Below are positions 60,183 to 64,000 of a stretch of DNA of 64,000 nucleotides, in pieces; position 1 is the stretch's first letter, and every line of letters starts with the position of its first letter. This stretch comes from Papaver somniferum (lineage: Eukaryota > Streptophyta > Magnoliopsida > Ranunculales > Papaveraceae): contig NC_039362.1 in NCBI RefSeq assembly GCF_003573695.1, positions 199,693,215-199,757,214 on the forward strand. The letters are read 5' to 3'. Under the pieces are notes generated by a model, which worked only from the letters and a program-made list of their open reading frames with translations, did no database searches and was not told the origin of the DNA. Both the position numbers and the translations under genes were made by a program.

Positions 60183-60946
60183 CTTTTAGATAGCTTAATT
60201 TGGGGCCAACAGAATTAATTGGGGCCATGTATTAGAGGACAAAAAAGGTCACCAGAACCTAATTTGGGTCACCCCTTATAAAAATATTTTTTAAATGACT
60301 AAAATGCCCCTAAATGATTAGTGTTAAAATTTAATTAATTAGTGATAATCTTACTTAATTAGTGATAATCTTAATTAATTAGAGTTTAATTTTTTTCCAG
60401 ATTTTTTGTCTGCAATGTTTAGTCTAAAATTTTTTATTTCTTTTTGCCCAGATAGTATGAAAAATCGTCAAGGTATTAAAAAATTTCATTGACGACCCTC
60501 AACAGTCGTTAATGTTTAGATTGTTTAAGTGACGACTCTAAACTGTCGAAGATTCATTAATGGCGGAAGTGTACACAGTTTTGGGTCATCATAAAAATGA
60601 TCAATTCCCTGACAACCCTTTGGAAGGGTCGTTACTGTTTTGGTTACGCATTTGACGACTTAAACAGTCGTTAATGTTTTAGAAATGTCGTTATAGACTG
60701 TCGTTAATCTCTAAAAAGAGTCGTTAGTGTATGACAGTTTAGAGTCGTTATTATTTTGATCATGATGTATATGACGACCCTAAACTGTCGTTAATATCGG
60801 TGAAGGGTCGTTACTTGAAAAAAAAATATTAATCAAGGATAAAATTGTATATTCATCTTCCGATTTTTACACCCCTAAAAAATTTGGAGGCAAACAAAAT
60901 TCCATGTCCCCCAATTAAAAGTTATGGTCGCCAATTAAACTAGGTT
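60183..60946. mobile_element. Mutator-like non-autonomous transposon
   Basis: A 764-bp element flanked by a perfect 10-bp direct repeat TTTTATGTTT (60173-60182 and 60947-60956), the duplication length of Mutator elements. The ends are imperfect inverted repeats (TTAATTTGGGGCCAAC at the left; the inverse of GTCGCCAATTAAACTAGG at the right). The interior (60480-60810) is an array of GTCGTTA/GACGACT motifs in both orientations. No transposase is visible. The fragments upstream of each BMS1-like copy belong to the same family. Confidence 0.7.
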
Positions 60947-61064
60947 CTTTTATGTTTCATTATCTTATGAATCGTGATTTAGGGGGAGGGATTTACGTTG
61001 GGGATAAAATTGAAGTTATCCCGTATAATCCAAAACGTTAAAGAGGCAATTCCTCCGTGCATAA

Positions 61065-61378
61065 TCAAAATTGTCGCGAGTAGAAGAAAAGAGAGTGAGC
61101 TACATGCCGGCCGCTTCACCTCATTCGGTAACAAAACACAATACGCGGAGAAAAGCGTCGTTAAATAAACAATTAAAAAACAAACCTGTTTTGTCTCATA
61201 AATGTGGTCCCGGAGAGTCAGCGTCATTAAATTCAAAAACAAACCTTTGTTCTAACCCAGGACCAGGAGACGAATTTGATTTTGTGGATCCCACCGCATA
61301 CTTGAAGTGATATTTCTCCACTCAGCTGACTTCTTCATTATTGTGCCCAAAATGGTCACTGTAACATGATTTCACACC
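61065..61378. repeat. Duplicate of 58395-58735
   Basis: Shares GAGAGTGAGCTACATGC, CACCTCATTC, AAATGTGGTCCC, GTGGATCCCACC and GCCCAAAATGG with the earlier segment in the same order, with many substitutions and indels. Short frames here are not conserved between the copies, so it is non-coding. Confidence 0.6.
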
Positions 61379-61704
61379 CATCAAATTCCAGTCTACCAGG
61401 GTCATTTATTTAACAAACATGAAATATGGATCACAAAATGAACAAATTAGCTTGCACATTGCGATCTACAGAGAGCCACGTGTTTCTTCGTAATATGTGT
61501 AGTTCTTTCCCGGTCACCAGCACCAATAGCACAACGGCTCATATTCCCTTAAGCCGCTGGCTATTCAATATCACTTTAATCCGCGTGGCTTTGGTTTGCC
61601 GGTCAACGCATACATATGAATGGCTAAAAGTTCAATCATTCAACTGCTCTAATCTTCCCCACTTTACCCATCCACGTCGCTTGTGGAAACAATTTAAAGG
61701 GATG

Positions 61705-62226
61705 TGTTAGTTATTGAAGACTAATTAATTATTTTCTAAAATTAGGCGTGGTTATTTAGGGAAGGGATTTCCTAAACCGGTTAGAATTCTTGGTGGTCAA
61801 GTTTGTAACCTATATAAATAGGTAATTAGGCCTTGTAGAATTTGTACATTGTGTAGAAAACGATTAAGAGATCGGTGAGAGATTTCTTGTATAGCTTTTA
61901 GGGCTAAACCTAGGGTTTCGTTGTGATAGCATATTGGTGAGGAACAAGAGACAAGGTTATCATCTCTGGTAATTGTTGCGGTGTAACCAAGGGTTTGCTG
62001 GGATTCACACGACGTTGTAACCTCTTTTTTTTTTCATAGTGGATTTGAGTTGGCGCGGCTCAAAGTGGACGTAGACAATATATACAAGTTGTATGTATTG
62101 GTCGAACCACTATAAATCTTGTGTCTTGTGATTTGATTTATCTTTCTCATATTTTCATAGTTGTTTGTGCTTGGTTTACTTATTATTCATCATAATATCT
62201 CAAGATCCGTTATTCCGCGATTGTCA
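61705..62226 (+). mobile_element. Possible solo LTR or LTR fragment (Ty1/copia-like)
   Basis: Starts TGTTAGTTATTG. It contains CTATATAAATAGG (TATA-like), a leader-like stretch ending in a T run, and GTGGATTTGAGTTGGCGCGG, CAAAGTGGACGTAGACAAT and CCACTATAAATCTTGTGTC, which are common near the 3' ends of plant copia LTRs. No primer-binding site, internal region or clear target duplication follows, so the right boundary is approximate. Confidence 0.45.
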
Positions 62227-62263
62227 GTTATTCCCTAAAAAAATCCTCACAAAATGCTTCATT

Positions 62264-62430
62264 TAGAGAGAGATAGTGAGAAGAGTCTGAAAAACTGAAA
62301 AGTAGGACCTTATATAGAGAGGATGATCAGAAGAGAGCCACAACCTTGCGGAGAGGGAATCTCTTTTCTTTCCGAATTTTTCAAAATGAAATTTTACTTG
62401 CAGAAAGGTGGCACAAGCCACACAACGACA
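62264..62430 (-). repeat. Decayed duplicate of promoter / 5'-UTR segment (block 4)
   Basis: TTAGAGAGAGATAGTGAGAA, AGGACCTTATATAGAGAGG, GCGGAGAGGGAATCTC and CAGAAAGGTGGCAC follow the order seen at 57230-57390. TATATAAG on the minus strand replaces the TATA box. No coding exon follows. Confidence 0.55.
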
Positions 62431-62809
62431 AATATGTATTAGGTGGATGCATATCGTTTTTCTTTTTATTGACATGACATCAGTAAAGAAGTTGAGGATA
62501 TTCAGCTGGTACTTTATAGTCCGACTCGGTTACATAAAAGTTTTACAGTTTTGCAACGACGTAGTATGAAATTTTCTTTAGCATCCAATGGTAGTTATCG
62601 AATAAGGAGTGCACATAAAATTTCGACTCCTGCGGACAGAGAAAAGAAAAACTTTGTCATCATGTTATCAATATCACACACCAGCACGCAACAAGAATGC
62701 GTGAGAGTTTCTTGTATATTATTTTAGACTAGTACCTGAACATGGCAACCCAATTTGGATGCAACTATGTCATCATTGTCATGTAACCCAACAAGAATGT
62801 GTGCCGTGA

Positions 62810-63380
62810 TAGAGATTGTGTGAAACAAAATGAAAATCTGGAAATGAAAGAGTGGGACCTTTTTTACACTTCTATATGTACCGGGCTCTAATTCTAATGG
62901 TACTGGGGCCATCATCTATATTACAGCTAGAACTGCTGTTTTCATTTGAACGGATAATTTATAGTACATGTCGGCAATCAAAATCGGTATGGAAACATAA
63001 ACAGTAACCTCCAATTACTTTTCATATCCTCGATTAATCCCTCTTTCTTTTACCCTGCTATTCATTTTCAAGCCGACTCGACATTCCCATCAATACATTT
63101 TGTACGTATGATTTTCAGGCCTTATATTATCTAAAAGGTGAAAATTGTCACTATTAGAGTAACCAAACTGCACTTACTTCTCACTCTTCCAATCGTTCCC
63201 CAAGGATCCATTTCTTCTGTCCACGCATATGGCATCGCATCACTTGGCTATAGAAAGAGATCAAGGATGTTTTATTATATTTTATTTCCGTTTACTCGGT
63301 GTTCGTTTGATACTTGGTGTGGGATAAATTATAAGTTAGATATTTGTCTTTGGGTTTCACCAGCCTGCCCGGATAATGTC
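62810..63380 (-). repeat. Decayed duplicate of promoter / 5'-UTR segment (block 5)
   Basis: AATGAAAATCTGGAAATGAA and GTGGGACCTTTT match block 3, but the TATA sequence is lost. The rest aligns with 59830-60070. The 138-codon plus-strand frame at 63138-63554 lies across it and shows no family signature. Confidence 0.5.
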
Positions 63381-63804
63381 ATTTTCCTACGCAAAATATG
63401 TAAATATTCCGTGAAAGATCTTTGGATATATTTTATGTTTATCAAACTTGTGAGATATTTACTTTGGATAATATATTTATGGACGATTCTAAACATACAG
63501 TTATGTCTCGAGAGGGTAGAAAACCTTCGAATACTAGTATATGTAACAACATGAGTAAGTTTTTTCGGGAGTTTTTCGCCTATATCGGTCGGTGATTATT
63601 TCGGAGACTCTTCCTAAACAAAGGTAAAATTAGCATATATTTGGCCAAAAAAAATTTAAAAATTCACTGGGCTACGTCTACTTGCACGATTAAAAATGTG
63701 CACATGCCTAGCATTTTCTTTTATTTTGTCTGAAAATTTCTAGTGGAATAAAAGGATTATTGGCCAAATATAACCCCTCAATGTCTATTATGGGTGAAAA
63801 AGAG

Positions 63805-63945
63805 CACGATTTATAAAGGGGATACCAGTCTTACTAAGTGCTGATACCATTTCATTGATCCAACGGCCAGGATCAGTGGGATTTTTTTGTCCTATATGAA
63901 ACGGTATCAACACTTAGTAGGACTGGTATCCCCCTTCATAAATCA
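63805..63945. mobile_element. 141-bp MITE with long inverted repeats and 10-bp target duplication
   Basis: Arms of about 48 bases (left GGGGATACCAGTCTTACTAA; right the inverse of GGGGGATACCAGTCCTACTA) flank a short centre. A perfect direct repeat TGAAAAAGAG lies on both sides (63795-63804 and 63946-63955). The 10-bp duplication suggests Mutator-type mobilisation. The RNA would fold into a near-perfect hairpin. Confidence 0.8.
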
Positions 63946-64000
63946 TGAAAAAGAGTTCACATATTCACCATCTTATTCAGCAGAAAGAAAAAAGGGGTCT

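Noticed and set aside
63138..63554. 138-codon plus-strand frame
   Set aside because: It overlaps a segment that is a diverged duplicate of 59830-60070, where the frame is not kept; no domain is visible.

Overview
This is nuclear DNA of a flowering plant, probably a eudicot. The window has spliced genes with GT-AG introns, an L1-type LINE of the plant kind (DUF4283/zinc-knuckle ORF1; endonuclease-RT-RNase H ORF2), a long-LTR retrotransposon primed by initiator tRNA-Met, and Stowaway-, hAT- and Mutator-like elements. The species cannot be named from sequence alone. One 262-base N gap is present.

Region A (1-15371) is one nested mobile-element complex. A large LTR retrotransposon with LTRs of about 4 kb and a short, essentially non-coding interior (LARD-like) enters with part of its 5' LTR (1-2178), followed by the primer-binding site, interior and polypurine tract (3935-3947). 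Its 3' LTR (3948-15371) was later hit by a 1.8-kb hAT-type element (4244-6044) and by a 5.6-kb antisense LINE (8602-14223). The LINE has a 13-bp target-site duplication, and its empty site survives in the 5' LTR.

Region B (15541-about 52400) is a three-unit tandem segmental duplication. A full unit holds a transposon-derived segment with a spliced, coiled-coil gag-like gene, a promoter region with a hairpin, a Stowaway MITE and a Mutator-like terminus, and a nine- to eleven-exon gene that is a much-shortened relative of the ribosome-biogenesis GTPase BMS1. Unit 1 (15541-29238) and unit 2 (29239-42520) end inside introns 9 and 8 of the BMS1-like gene, so their copies lack 3' exons. Unit 3 (42521 onward) starts inside the transposon gene and carries the only BMS1-like copy with a 3' end. 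Unit 3's transposon portion is clearly diverged from units 1 and 2, and its half-gene is open. The gene portions of all three units are almost identical, so the array is a mosaic. The unit 2/unit 3 junction places BMS1-like exon 8 in phase with an intact transposon exon, giving a possible chimeric gene.

Region C (52400-64000) carries a minus-strand gene (54364-57.3 kb). It encodes an unusual protein: an internally duplicated N-terminal coiled-coil region joined to a divergent proteasome beta5-like (Ntn-hydrolase) domain, with Ser where the catalytic Thr is expected. Upstream of it (58.4-63.4 kb) lie several decayed copies of its own TATA/5'-UTR segment without the coding region, mixed with a Mutator-like element, an LTR-like fragment and a 141-bp MITE.
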